Positions 24,560 through 33,209 of a stretch of 64,000 nt of DNA are shown in pieces. Every line of letters begins with the position of its first letter. Within the stretch, counting starts at the first letter, position 1. The stretch spans positions 1 through 64,000 of the forward strand of contig JAFQEY010000001.1 of assembly GCA_017398765.1 (NCBI GenBank), given 5' to 3'. The notes under the pieces were generated by a model, which saw only the letters and a program-made list of their open reading frames with translations, searched no databases and had not been told where the DNA came from. This DNA is from Akkermansia sp. GTDB taxonomy: Bacteria > Verrucomicrobiota > Verrucomicrobiia > Verrucomicrobiales > Akkermansiaceae. Position numbers and translations under genes: made by a program.

Positions 24560-25689
24560 GACGGTATTTCGTTTGCTTGGTAACGCGCGATGGTGCTGCG
24601 TTTGAAGGCAGCGAATTCACCGGCCGCAATGGCACTTCGCGCTTGCGCCATGAGCCGCAGGTAATAATGAAGATTCTGAAAGGAAAGAAGCCGCAGGGCC
24701 AACATTTCACCCGCGCGGAAGAAATGGCGCACCGCCGCCTTGCTGAAGCGGGTCACATGGGGGTGCCCCTCCGGGTCCAGGGGGCTGTCATCTTTTTCCC
24801 AACGTTTGTTTTTGATGTGGATGGGGCCGTCCGGGGTCATGGCAATGCCATGGCGAGCCAGGCGGGTGGGCATCACACAGTCAAACATATCCACACCACG
24901 CTCAATCATTTCCAGCAGCTGAGAGGGAGTGCCCAGCCCCATGGCATAACGCGCCTTGTTCTGCGGCAACCAAGGGGTGGAATTCTCAATGGCACGCAGC
25001 ATTTCCTCCTCCGGTTCGCCTACGGAAACACCGCCAATGGCGTAGCCGTCAAAATTCATCTCTGCAAGCTCCTCCGCACAGCGGCGGCGCAGATCCGCAA
25101 ACACGGAGCCCTGCACAATACCGAAATGCTGTTGGAAACCGTTACCGCTGCGGGGGCGGTGCTCATCTACCCACGCCTTGCATCGCTTTGCCCAACGCAG
25201 CGTCAACCCCAGTGATTTTTCAGCGTATTTGCGGTCACAGGGGTATGGCGGGCACTCATCGAAAAGCATAGCAATATCACTGCCCAAATTGGCCTGAATC
25301 TCCATACTGCGCTCCGGGGAAAGCATCATATACGCACCATCTATGTGGTTGCAGAAGCGCACGCCCTCTTCCGTAATCTTGCGCAAGCGAGCCAAACTCC
25401 ACACCTGAAAACCACCGGAGTCCGTAAGCATGGGGCGGTTCCAGCCGGTAAAGCGGTGCAAGCCGCCCAGATCGCGAATGCTTTCATCTCCCGGACGCAG
25501 GCAAAGGTGATAGGTGTTACCCAGAATAATCTGCGCGCCCAGGGCCTCCAAATCCTCGGGGTGCAGAGTCTTAACCGTGCCCTGAGTACCCACAGGCATA
25601 AAAATCGGAGTCGGCACGTCCCCGTGGGGGAGATGCAGCGTACCCAGGCGCGCGCCGCTGGGATCAGTGCTGTGAAGTTCAAAGGACAT
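24556..25689 (-). CDS. tgt: tRNA-guanine transglycosylase with degenerate zinc site
   Basis: A 377-residue TIM-barrel enzyme that swaps guanine 34 for the queuosine precursor in GUN-anticodon tRNAs. The catalytic Asp90 (MLTDSGGFQ), GGxS-type motif (IGGVSVGEP) and nucleophile Asp270 (FDCVMPTRLARHG) are present. The structural zinc site is not. Where bacterial Tgt has PECxCxxC plus a His, this protein reads PEGHPHVTRFSKAAVRH (306-322), with no Cys. Histidines might serve instead. The start at 25689 follows homology and overlaps the trmB 3' end by 11 nt. The open frame continues to 26046 antisense-like without homology. Confidence 0.92.
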   Translation of the reverse strand: MSFELHSTDPSGARLGTLHLPHGDVPTPIFMPVGTQGTVKTLHPEDLEALGAQIILGNTYHLCLRPGDESIRDLGGLHRFTGWNRPMLTDSGGFQVWSLARLRKITEEGVRFCNHIDGAYMMLSPERSMEIQANLGSDIAMLFDECPPYPCDRKYAEKSLGLTLRWAKRCKAWVDEHRPRSGNGFQQHFGIVQGSVFADLRRRCAEELAEMNFDGYAIGGVSVGEPEEEMLRAIENSTPWLPQNKARYAMGLGTPSQLLEMIERGVDMFDCVMPTRLARHGIAMTPDGPIHIKNKRWEKDDSPLDPEGHPHVTRFSKAAVRHFFRAGEMLALRLLSFQNLHYYLRLMAQARSAIAAGEFAAFKRSTIARYQANEIPS

Positions 25690-26266
25690 CGTTGCGGACA
25701 TAGCGTGCGGAGAAGATGGGCTTACCCATGGCTTCCCACTGTTTCTGGAAGTCGGTTTTGGGGTAGAACGGAGCATTCCACTCTTCCCTGCGGAAAAGCG
25801 GCGAGGCATCCATGCGCTCACATACCCAGATGAAGTATTCCTCGTGGTCAGTCTTGAAGAGGACCTCGCCGCCGGGAGCCAGAGCACGGTGCAACACAGG
25901 GATAAAGGAATCCTGAACCAGGCGGTTCTTGTGGTGTTTTTCCTTGGGCCAGGGGTCAGGGAAGAGGTAGTGCAAGCGGCTGATACTGCCCGGGGCAACA
26001 AGCCATTCCAGAAAATAACGGCTCTCCACCCGCAGACCGCGTACATTGTTCAGACCGCGGCGAGCACTCTCATTGCACACCTTGCGGATACGCCCAAGCA
26101 GACGCTCCACACCCAGAAAATGAGTCTCCGGGTAATGCTCTGCCATGGCCAGTAGAAAGCCGCCGTCTCCACAGCCCAAATCCACTTCACACGTCTCCCC
26201 GGTGCCGAATATCTCCGGCACGCTGTAGCGCGCAAAATAGTTCTCCGGTACAAACGCTGTACTCAT
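25679..26266 (-). CDS. trmB: tRNA (guanine46-N7)-methyltransferase
   Basis: A 195-residue SAM-dependent enzyme that makes m7G46 in tRNA variable loops. The SAM motif is EVDLGCGDGGFLLAMA near residue 28. LGVERLLGRIRK follows, then the substrate loop LFPDPWPKEKHHKNRLV and a late TDHEEYFIWV. It starts the trmB-tgt-yajC-aroE unit from a promoter 8 nt upstream. Confidence 0.94.
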   Translation of the reverse strand: MSTAFVPENYFARYSVPEIFGTGETCEVDLGCGDGGFLLAMAEHYPETHFLGVERLLGRIRKVCNESARRGLNNVRGLRVESRYFLEWLVAPGSISRLHYLFPDPWPKEKHHKNRLVQDSFIPVLHRALAPGGEVLFKTDHEEYFIWVCERMDASPLFRREEWNAPFYPKTDFQKQWEAMGKPIFSARYVRNDVL

Positions 26267-26274
26267 CAGCGAGC

Positions 26275-26303
26275 ATTGTACCCAAGCCCGCCGCGAAAGT
26301 CAA
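26275..26303 (-). promoter_or_regulatory. promoter of trmB-tgt-yajC-aroE
   Basis: TTGACT-N17-TACAAT on the minus strand, ending 8 nt before the trmB ATG. Confidence 0.75.
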
Positions 26304-26405
26304 AACCTTATTCCTGCAGAATATGACATGAAAGAAGCGGCTGCGCGAAACGCGGGTTCAGGAGAGCACTCGAGAAGCAGAAAGCGCGATGTTCTGATAT
26401 TTTAC

Positions 26406-26434
26406 TTGAGTATCTGATACACCTGCGTTACACT
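26406..26434 (+). promoter_or_regulatory. promoter of the GT2 gene
   Basis: TTGAGT-N17-TACACT. The -10 ends 21 nt before the ATG, so this transcript should have a leader of about 15 nt. Confidence 0.5.
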
Positions 26435-26455
26435 CTGCGGCGAGCTTGTTGTATT

Positions 26456-27460
26456 ATGTCCACAACCAATCAGAATAACGCCTTTGATCTCTCCGTCATC
26501 ATTACGACCCGGAACTGTGTGGAGCAGTTATCCCGGTGCATAGGCGCAGTGCAGCCGCTGATGATGCAGGGTGAATTGCGCGTGGAATGTCTGGTAATGG
26601 ACATGAACTCTGCGGACGCAACCCGGGAATATCTGGAAGCTGAACGAGACAGGTGGCATATAACGAATTTTGTTTCCGCACCCTTCAGAAACAGGTTTGA
26701 GGCCATGAATCACGGCCTGCAAATGGCACAGGGAAAGATATGCCTCTTTATCACCCCGGAAACGGAGCTGATGGTGGAAAACACTCTTACCGGTTGCTCG
26801 CCGATTCTGGAGGGGAGCTCTGAGTGTGTCTTTTCCTCTGCTGTGCAGGTGCATTCCGAAAACGGGCTGCACCGCCCGCAAATGCCCAACACTGAGCACC
26901 TTTACCTGCGTATACCCTGTAACCATGCGGCTTTTTTCTGTTCCGCGGATTTGTTGCGTCGGCTGCGCGGATTTGATTTCGCGCGCTATCCGGAGGTGGC
27001 TGACGTTGACCTCATGCACCGAGCCCTGGCGGCGGGGGTGCCCTATCGCATAACAACCCTCAGCACTTGTCGTCAATACCTCTGCCAGGAGCGGAAAGAT
27101 GACGAAGCCATTCATGTGGATTTTCTGCGCTTCATTGCATCGCATCGGGAAGAAATCCTCCGCCAATGCCGTGAGCACCCGTCCTACTCCATACGTACCA
27201 TTCATGAGATTCTGCGCCACGCCGTTCGCTGCAATTGGCCGGTTGAGGGAAATACACTCTCGGCATTAGATAAGCTCCTGCAAGATATACGCCGGGAAAT
27301 CCGCCCCGGTATCAAGCGTAAAATTATTCGCAGATTGAGGAGAAGAGCCCTGGCTCAGGCTCTTCTCATCCCCTTTAAGGGACTGCGCCGCGCTCATATT
27401 ACCGTGAAGATATGCCGGAGCCATTTTCACGTGGCACGCCTGCTGGGGGAAGATGCATAA
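26456..27460 (+). CDS. GT2-type glycosyltransferase
   Basis: A 334-residue protein. The N-terminal GT-A domain opens with DLSVIITTRNCVEQLSRCI (residues 11-29), then a VMDMNSADATREYL segment in place of the usual DDGSxD, and FRNRFEAMNHGLQMAQGKICLFIT before the metal-binding region. The DxD is not typical: ITPETELMVENT stands where DADD is expected, so catalysis could be altered. A basic C-terminal helix (RKIIRRLRRRALAQAL) may lie on the membrane. The acceptor is unknown. It is monocistronic and faces a hairpin shared with the downstream convergent gene. Confidence 0.75.
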   Translation: MSTTNQNNAFDLSVIITTRNCVEQLSRCIGAVQPLMMQGELRVECLVMDMNSADATREYLEAERDRWHITNFVSAPFRNRFEAMNHGLQMAQGKICLFITPETELMVENTLTGCSPILEGSSECVFSSAVQVHSENGLHRPQMPNTEHLYLRIPCNHAAFFCSADLLRRLRGFDFARYPEVADVDLMHRALAAGVPYRITTLSTCRQYLCQERKDDEAIHVDFLRFIASHREEILRQCREHPSYSIRTIHEILRHAVRCNWPVEGNTLSALDKLLQDIRREIRPGIKRKIIRRLRRRALAQALLIPFKGLRRAHITVKICRSHFHVARLLGEDA

Positions 27461-27464
27461 GCCG

Positions 27465-27502
27465 CCGGAGACACCCCCGGTACTCACGGCGGTGTCTCCC
27501 GG
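27465..27502. terminator. hairpin between converging GT2 and proline-racemase genes
   Basis: CCGGAGACACC (27465-27475) pairs with GGTGTCTCCCGG (27491-27502) with one bulge. It lies in the 61-nt gap between two 3' ends. Confidence 0.6.
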
Positions 27503-27521
27503 TCACAGGTACCGGCTTTTC

Positions 27522-28544
27522 TCAATCTACCACAAACCCATTCGGGAAGGGGTCGGCATCTTCTCGATAAAACTCACAACGAGCCATCAGATTAGCCTGA
27601 CCGCGCACCAGCGGCACCACGGCGCGAAAACGCCCCACCATGGTTTCCTCTTTCAACTGCCCATTGAAAACCGAGCCAATAAAAGACTCTGACACATAGG
27701 GAGCCCCTATATCAAGTCTGCCGAGGTGGTGCATGAGTGCCATAAGCGCAGACGTGCCTGAGCCGCAAGGGCTTCTATCCATCTGCCCATCACCGAACAG
27801 CACCGTATTGCGTATATGCAGCGGGTTATCTGCCAACTGCTCATAGATGACCGCCAGGGCAATGGTTCGGGTGGAGGGGTTGGTGGGGTGTGCAACCGCC
27901 ACGGCCTTGTTGGCGGCGGCTCTCACACGCATGCCGAAATTGACGTAGAAATCCTTGCTGTGAGACTGCGGAGAAATTGGTTCTGGGAACGGGTTTTCCA
28001 CAATCACAAAGAAATTACCGGCAAACACCACATACGCGGGCAGCGGGCCGAAATCCTCCACCTCCAACAACACCGGCTCCGGGGTAAACACAAAAGAGGG
28101 TACATTCTGCACCGTTACCTCCTTCACGCGACCGTTGGGACCGCGGTGCAGGTGCGCCTCAATTCTCCCGCAAACGGCATCCAGCTTTACCACATCCGGC
28201 GTGTGCAGGGGTAGTCCCAGCTCATCCACAGCGCGGGCGGAGCAGATTGTACCGTGAATACACATGTCCAAATACCCACCGGTGTCCATGTAGAGGATAC
28301 CCACGTCGGCATCATCCGTCACAGGGCTGCAGAGCACGGAACCGAACATCGCCTTATGCCCGCGCGGCTCCTGCATGAGAAGCACGCGGATGGGGTCATT
28401 CTGCTCTTTCATGAAATCCAGACGCTTGCGCATGGAATCACCCGGCAGGTTATAGCAATCGGAATACAGCACCCGGCAGGGCTCACCGGCGGCATGCAAA
28501 TCCAGTGTATGGTAAGTGGAAGCAGTACGGAATGGATTGTTCAT
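27522..28544 (-). CDS. proline racemase-family enzyme (probable 4-hydroxyproline epimerase)
   Basis: A 340-residue two-domain enzyme. Both catalytic cysteines are kept: Cys95 in DMCIHGT (normally MCGHG) and Cys260 in DRSPCGSGTSA. This argues for a racemase or 2-epimerase rather than the dehydratase branch, in which one Cys is replaced. GVxDSF-type and MQEPRGHKAMFG blocks agree with the hydroxyproline group. Its ATG overlaps the stop of the EamA transporter gene by 4 nt, so the pair may take up and convert hydroxyproline, for instance from collagen or mucus peptides. The substrate is inferred only. Confidence 0.82.
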   Translation of the reverse strand: MNNPFRTASTYHTLDLHAAGEPCRVLYSDCYNLPGDSMRKRLDFMKEQNDPIRVLLMQEPRGHKAMFGSVLCSPVTDDADVGILYMDTGGYLDMCIHGTICSARAVDELGLPLHTPDVVKLDAVCGRIEAHLHRGPNGRVKEVTVQNVPSFVFTPEPVLLEVEDFGPLPAYVVFAGNFFVIVENPFPEPISPQSHSKDFYVNFGMRVRAAANKAVAVAHPTNPSTRTIALAVIYEQLADNPLHIRNTVLFGDGQMDRSPCGSGTSALMALMHHLGRLDIGAPYVSESFIGSVFNGQLKEETMVGRFRAVVPLVRGQANLMARCEFYREDADPFPNGFVVD

Positions 28545-29422
28545 GACTTGTTATCAGAAGGGTGAAGAAGAGTCTGCACGGCTGAAGCAGCGATAACCAA
28601 CACAAAGCCGCACCACTGGCCGGGGGTCAGCCACTCTGCGTAAATGAGCCACCCCAGCAGCACCGCCACAGCCGGCTCCAGATACGATATTGTACCGAAT
28701 TGAATAGCTGTCAGATACCGCACGGCATAGGCTATTAACAGCATTACTAAAAACCCCTGAAAAACGCCGATACTGAGCAGATAAGGCCAGCCCTGCTCCA
28801 CCCCGGCAAAGGCATTCTCCACGGTCAGCAAAGGAACCGTCAGCAAAACACAACCTGCGGCAAATTGCCAAAACGTGCGCTGCACCAGAGAAATTTTCTG
28901 CGGAATATGGCGAGTCAGCAGAATATAAACGGCATAGCACAGGCCGGAGAGCACCCCATACACCAGCCCGGTTACGCTGTTACCAACCCCGGTTCCTCCC
29001 TCCGCAAACACAGAAACCGCCAGTATCCCCGCAGAGGAAAGCAAAATCAGGCAGGCATCCCGTTTCGGTGGCAAACTGCGGTTGAGCATGGCTTCTCCCA
29101 GTACTGCAAACACCGGTCCTGTGTACAGCAACAGTGCCGCTATCCCCACGGAAATGCTCTGAATGGCAAAAAAATAAAATAGTATGCACAGCGATATACC
29201 CGCCCCGGACACTGCCGACTGCCAGGAAAAGGAGAAGCTCCCCCTTCCCTTAAGCCGCAAATACCCCAACAAGAGCGTCACCAGCACCAGCCCCACTGCA
29301 AAACGCACAAAAGAACACAGCGGCGCGCTACACGCTGACTCTCTCACAAAGAAGCCCAAAGACCCCATCAGGACGGCTGCCATTACGGCGGCGAGAAAGG
29401 CGGTGCTGCGTTGTCCGTTCAT
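28541..29422 (-). CDS. EamA/DMT-family transporter
   Basis: A 293-residue inner-membrane protein with ten hydrophobic helices in two EamA repeats. The first covers about 8-135 and the second about 150-280, ending GWLIYAEWLTPGQWCGFVLVIAAS. Such proteins move amino acids or related metabolites. Coupling with the proline-racemase-family gene by a 4-nt overlap suggests the two share a substrate. It heads the two-gene operon with its own promoter. Confidence 0.85.
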   Translation of the reverse strand: MNGQRSTAFLAAVMAAVLMGSLGFFVRESACSAPLCSFVRFAVGLVLVTLLLGYLRLKGRGSFSFSWQSAVSGAGISLCILFYFFAIQSISVGIAALLLYTGPVFAVLGEAMLNRSLPPKRDACLILLSSAGILAVSVFAEGGTGVGNSVTGLVYGVLSGLCYAVYILLTRHIPQKISLVQRTFWQFAAGCVLLTVPLLTVENAFAGVEQGWPYLLSIGVFQGFLVMLLIAYAVRYLTAIQFGTISYLEPAVAVLLGWLIYAEWLTPGQWCGFVLVIAASAVQTLLHPSDNKS

Positions 29423-29442
29423 ATATCAAAAAAAGCGCGCAA

Positions 29443-29470
29443 ATTCTAGCACTACAAACAAAATTTGCAA
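29443..29470 (-). promoter_or_regulatory. promoter of the EamA/proline-racemase operon
   Basis: TTGCAA-N16-TAGAAT on the minus strand, ending 20 nt before the ATG at 29422. Confidence 0.6.
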
Positions 29471-29585
29471 TGCTTTTGTGCGTCGCACTCAAAAAAAACG
29501 AGAAGAAGATAATTCTGAACCCAGGCTCAAAGGGCCCCCCCGGAACATGAAGGCAAGACTGAAAGCCGTTTGATTCTCTGACAGA

Positions 29586-29620
29586 ACACCCCGCCCTGCC
29601 GAAAAGGCAAAGCGGGGTGT
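29586..29620. terminator. hairpin downstream of the GH35 gene
   Basis: ACACCCCGC (29586-29594) and GCGGGGTGT (29612-29620) form a 9-bp stem with an inner TGCC/GGCA stem. The U tract is weak, so termination is inferred from location. Confidence 0.55.
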
Positions 29621-29649
29621 CAGCTTTCCGTTTATTGTTTTCCGAAAAA

Positions 29650-31563
29650 TTACCACTGATTATTAAGACTTTCTGTCACTTTATCAATTTCCATGTTACG
29701 CTCCGTTTCACCACAAACAGAAGCAGTCTCGGAAGTCATGGTATCAAGAATGGTAATGGTATTCTTCCCCTTGCGGAGAAATTCTGCGGGGCAATACAGG
29801 CGAAACTGCGGACCTATGTTCCAGTAACGCCCAAGCAGGCGATTGTTTACCCAGACATAGCCCTTGGGCCATTTTTCCATGTTCAGGAACGTATCTGCCA
29901 CCTTATCCAGCTGAAGCTCTGCGCGGAAGAGTCCGCCCTTCAGATTGGGAGTCCACCTGCGGTCAGGCATAGCGGGCTGAGGGATTTCCCCATCCAGCGG
30001 CAGAAGTTTCATTTCCCAATTCCTCAGTTCCTCATTGCCCAGTTTCACGGGACCGATGATTCCCTTGACATCTTTTTCGATAAAGTTGGAGAAGTTCACG
30101 TGCCCAAAGGTGTCCAACACCACAGTAAGAGCCTGCGGCGATTTGCGTGCAGGCAAATCAATACCCGTGGCATTAGCGCGGCGGTCAATATCACCCACAT
30201 GGTCTGCCCCCAGATAGATTTGCGCGTAATCCCGCACGGAGAGGTGAAGCCGGGCGGGTTCCCCGGCAGGCACCGTGGTGGTATATACGGCAATTCCCTG
30301 ATTCTGCCCCACACTCTCCAGCGTGCGAGGCTGCTCACTGCCCCCGGCATCCACCTGGCGGAGCTGGTAGAAAGGACAAACCAACTCCGGAGTAAAGGGC
30401 GGTATCGTCATAGTCTCCGGCGTAGCGGGCGGCTCCGGCACGGCGGCCTCTGCGGGAAGCGCCCTGCGGATGATATCGCGATACTCAAAATACTCCCGGG
30501 TGAGATTGCCATGCTCACCAATGGGGGACCCATAGTCATAGCTGGTGAGATCCGGCATGAAGTTGGCACCGGTGTCATTATCCGAATTGGAACCGGCTGT
30601 AAGGCCGAAACTGGTACCGCCGTGAAGAACGAACAGATTGAATGAAAAACCGCTCTGCATATACCAGCGCACAGAGTCAAGCGTGGCGCGGGTCGGCATC
30701 CAGTTGCCTTCTCCCCAGTGGCGCAACCAGCCGGGATAAGTCTCACTGGAAAACACGGGTGCATTCTTCACCACCTTGCGGGCGTGGTACGTATCACGCT
30801 CACGGTCAGCCGGGTCAAGCCCGACCGCCACCCCCGGAATCACAAAACGCAGGTGCGCGGGAGACTGTCCTTCTGAAAGATAAAACCGCTCCGCGCCTTT
30901 TGCTTTCCAGAAATCACGCAGCCACTCTATGTATTCCACCTCATCATGCGACGAACGATAGCTGCCGTACTCATTTTCCAATTGAATCATCAGGATAGGT
31001 CCTCCGTTTGCAGCAAGGCGGGGAATGGCAATCTCCGCCATCTTGTCCAGATAGCGAGTCTGAGCCTCCATGAAGCGGGGGTTACGGGTATTGCGCAACT
31101 CCGCCGGCCCCTCCTTGAGCAGATAGGAGGGCAAACCGCCCATGTCCCACTCTCCGCAAACAAAGGGACCGGGGCGGAAAAGCACCCACATCCCCTCCTG
31201 TTGACACAAATCAATGAAAGCGGCAATGTCATTCATTCCGGAAAAATCCCAACTACCGTCCGGACGCTCCAATTGGTTCCAAAACACATAAAAAGCAATC
31301 GTATTAAGCCCCATCGCCTTAGCCGCCTGAATGCGGTGTTGCCAATACTGACGGGGCACACGCTGCGGATGTATCTCACCGCTGCGAATCTGGAAAGTCC
31401 GTCCATTGAGCATAAACTCACTCCCATTCACCCCACCGAAGGAGAAATCAGCAGGCACACCTGGTTGAGGTTTCTGCAAATTCTGCATAGCCTCCGGGCC
31501 GGCCGTTGAGCTGCCGACCAAAGCTATGGCTGCCATCAACAAAAACGCGTTGAATCTGGTCAT
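29650..31563 (-). CDS. secreted GH35 beta-galactosidase
   Basis: A 637-residue exported glycoside hydrolase that releases terminal beta-galactose, probably from mucin or host glycans. The signal peptide is MTRFNAFLLMAAIALVGSSTAG. The GH35 barrel opens with FMLNGRTFQIRSGEIHPQRVP. The acid/base Glu is in QLENEYGS and the nucleophile Glu is in FSSETYPGW. Galactose-binding-like jelly-roll domains fill the last 200 residues, with LGRYWNIGPQFRLYCPAEFL near the end. The open frame runs up to 31839, but the signal peptide sets the start at 31563 (31572 is possible). It is monocistronic. Confidence 0.92.
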   Translation of the reverse strand: MTRFNAFLLMAAIALVGSSTAGPEAMQNLQKPQPGVPADFSFGGVNGSEFMLNGRTFQIRSGEIHPQRVPRQYWQHRIQAAKAMGLNTIAFYVFWNQLERPDGSWDFSGMNDIAAFIDLCQQEGMWVLFRPGPFVCGEWDMGGLPSYLLKEGPAELRNTRNPRFMEAQTRYLDKMAEIAIPRLAANGGPILMIQLENEYGSYRSSHDEVEYIEWLRDFWKAKGAERFYLSEGQSPAHLRFVIPGVAVGLDPADRERDTYHARKVVKNAPVFSSETYPGWLRHWGEGNWMPTRATLDSVRWYMQSGFSFNLFVLHGGTSFGLTAGSNSDNDTGANFMPDLTSYDYGSPIGEHGNLTREYFEYRDIIRRALPAEAAVPEPPATPETMTIPPFTPELVCPFYQLRQVDAGGSEQPRTLESVGQNQGIAVYTTTVPAGEPARLHLSVRDYAQIYLGADHVGDIDRRANATGIDLPARKSPQALTVVLDTFGHVNFSNFIEKDVKGIIGPVKLGNEELRNWEMKLLPLDGEIPQPAMPDRRWTPNLKGGLFRAELQLDKVADTFLNMEKWPKGYVWVNNRLLGRYWNIGPQFRLYCPAEFLRKGKNTITILDTMTSETASVCGETERNMEIDKVTESLNNQW

Positions 31564-31782
31564 GCTCCGCATGCTAACACAAACACGCTTCCCTGTACAG
31601 GTAAAAAAACGAATACCCGATGCAGCTTGATGAAACATGCTGATTTTCAACAAATGGCTCACGGTTAAAATTAGAGAAAAGCGCATCTGATAGTTAGAAC
31701 ACACGCGGCAGAAACAGCCAAAACTGCCCCCCTCATTCATGTCTGTTCGCGCATTTCCGCGGGGGGACAACAATGCTTGAGC

Positions 31783-31810
31783 TTGACACGTCAATATGAT
31801 TTGGTAGAAT
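31783..31810 (+). promoter_or_regulatory. promoter of the 31820-34543 operon
   Basis: TTGACA-N16-TAGAAT. The -10 ends 9 nt before the ATG at 31820. Confidence 0.75.
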
Positions 31811-31819
31811 ACCCGCGTT

Positions 31820-32239
31820 ATGCAGATGACCGTCACCACGGGCTATGTTATGGCTTCATTATTTGCGCTGTGTGGATTATCCAACAGTGTACGGTTCTGC
31901 CTGTACGGGTATACCGGAGAAGCGGGCATTTTTCTGCGGGGGGTGGCAATAGAAGGATGGCCACTGGCAGCAGCCGCCATCATCCTGCTGCTGGTTCAAA
32001 TCCTCTGCCGGCTGGAACAGCTGCATATCAATCCGCCATCAGGAGCGCGGCAGAATCTGCGCACCACGAGCAGGATAACCCCTCCCCGTAAAAAGCAAAA
32101 CACGGAACAGCGCAGAATGCCGGAGCACTTTTTCCCGGTGCATCATCCGGAACAAGCGGTCAGGGAATCCGAGCCCGATACTTTCCCTGAGGCACAGAAA
32201 AACACCGAAAGAAAACTGCAATTTTTCAAGATAAACTGA
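31820..32239 (+). CDS. small membrane protein with basic tail, unknown
   Basis: A 139-residue protein with two hydrophobic helices (about 8-30 and 45-65) joined by a short loop (LYGYTGEAGIFLRG). A long, polar, Arg/Lys/Pro-rich cytoplasmic or periplasmic tail follows. No family is recognised. A strong promoter ends 9 nt upstream and the next gene begins 7 nt after its stop, so it probably opens an operon with the kinase-like and CHASE2-like genes. Confidence 0.65.
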   Translation: MQMTVTTGYVMASLFALCGLSNSVRFCLYGYTGEAGIFLRGVAIEGWPLAAAAIILLLVQILCRLEQLHINPPSGARQNLRTTSRITPPRKKQNTEQRRMPEHFFPVHHPEQAVRESEPDTFPEAQKNTERKLQFFKIN

Positions 32240-32246
32240 CTCACGC

Positions 32247-33209
32247 ATGATTGAGACTCCCCCCAATGCTGCTGCCATATCAGCGCAATTGGCGCAGCAA
32301 TATACCGGCAGACTGACAGCGCCGGATATGCTGCAGCCGGTGGCGGCCGGTGCCTCCGGGCGCAGTATCATGCGGGTACACGGGCTGGTGGCTATCCACT
32401 GGACGGGGGCTCGCGCAGACAACAATTCCTTTCTTCCCGCCGCGCACGGGCTTGCCGCAGCCGGCATTCATGTGCCGGCTATTCTGGCAGAAAAGAAGCT
32501 GCCGAACAACTGCGGCGTATGCCTGACGGAGGATTTGGGCACGGTTGATATACTGTCGCTGAAAAATGCCCCCACAGCACAGAAAACAGAGGCCTACCGC
32601 CAAGCCATTGACACGCTGATTCCTTTCTGGCGTCTGAAACCGGACTGGGCACTGCAACCGCCGTTTGATGCCGCGCTGTACCGCTGGGAACAGGAATATT
32701 TTGCCGAGCATTTCCTCGGCACCCATCTCGGACAAAATCCGACCCCTTTTCTCAAAAATCCTGCCCTGCGGGACATGAGCGAGTGGCTGGCCGGTCTCCC
32801 GCGTGTGCCGGTACACCGTGATTGCCAAAGTCAGAATATCATGCTGAAAGACGGTCTGGCATGGCTTATCGACTTTCAGGGCATGCGCATGGGACTGGCA
32901 GAATACGACATAGCCTCCCTGCTCTATGACCCGTACATGGAGCTCAGTGACGAGGAACGCCGGGGGCTTCTGGACTACCTGCAGCAACGGCGTGATGCCG
33001 TGGATGCACGCATCCTCAACGCCTGTGCCATGCAGCGCCTCATGCAGGCCCTGGGGGCTTTTGCCAACATAGGGCACAATTCCGGCAAACGCTGGTATCT
33101 GCAGCAAATTCCCGCCGCACTGACAGCACTGCGGCAAGTTATCTCCAACACTCCGGAGGATTCACCCGCCCACGCAGCAGCCGCATGTCTTCGTCTCGTC
33201 ATAAAATAA
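32247..33209 (+). CDS. APH-fold phosphotransferase, AmgK-like
   Basis: A 320-residue kinase of the aminoglycoside-phosphotransferase fold. The catalytic loop reads VPVHRDCQSQNIML (Asp as base, Asn for metal) and the metal-binding motif is LIDFQGMRMGLAEYDIASLL. The DFQ plus GxxxYDIASLL combination is typical of AmgK-type kinases, which phosphorylate N-acetylmuramate or N-acetylglucosamine in peptidoglycan recycling, rather than of drug-resistance enzymes. HRDCQSQN differs from the usual HRDFHSRN. Its 3' end overlaps the CHASE2-like gene by 25 nt. Confidence 0.75.
   Translation: MIETPPNAAAISAQLAQQYTGRLTAPDMLQPVAAGASGRSIMRVHGLVAIHWTGARADNNSFLPAAHGLAAAGIHVPAILAEKKLPNNCGVCLTEDLGTVDILSLKNAPTAQKTEAYRQAIDTLIPFWRLKPDWALQPPFDAALYRWEQEYFAEHFLGTHLGQNPTPFLKNPALRDMSEWLAGLPRVPVHRDCQSQNIMLKDGLAWLIDFQGMRMGLAEYDIASLLYDPYMELSDEERRGLLDYLQQRRDAVDARILNACAMQRLMQALGAFANIGHNSGKRWYLQQIPAALTALRQVISNTPEDSPAHAAAACLRLVIK

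Noticed and set aside
29184..29573. 129-codon plus frame upstream of EamA
   Set aside because: It overlaps the EamA gene and its promoter on the opposite strand, and is Lys/Thr-rich without structure.
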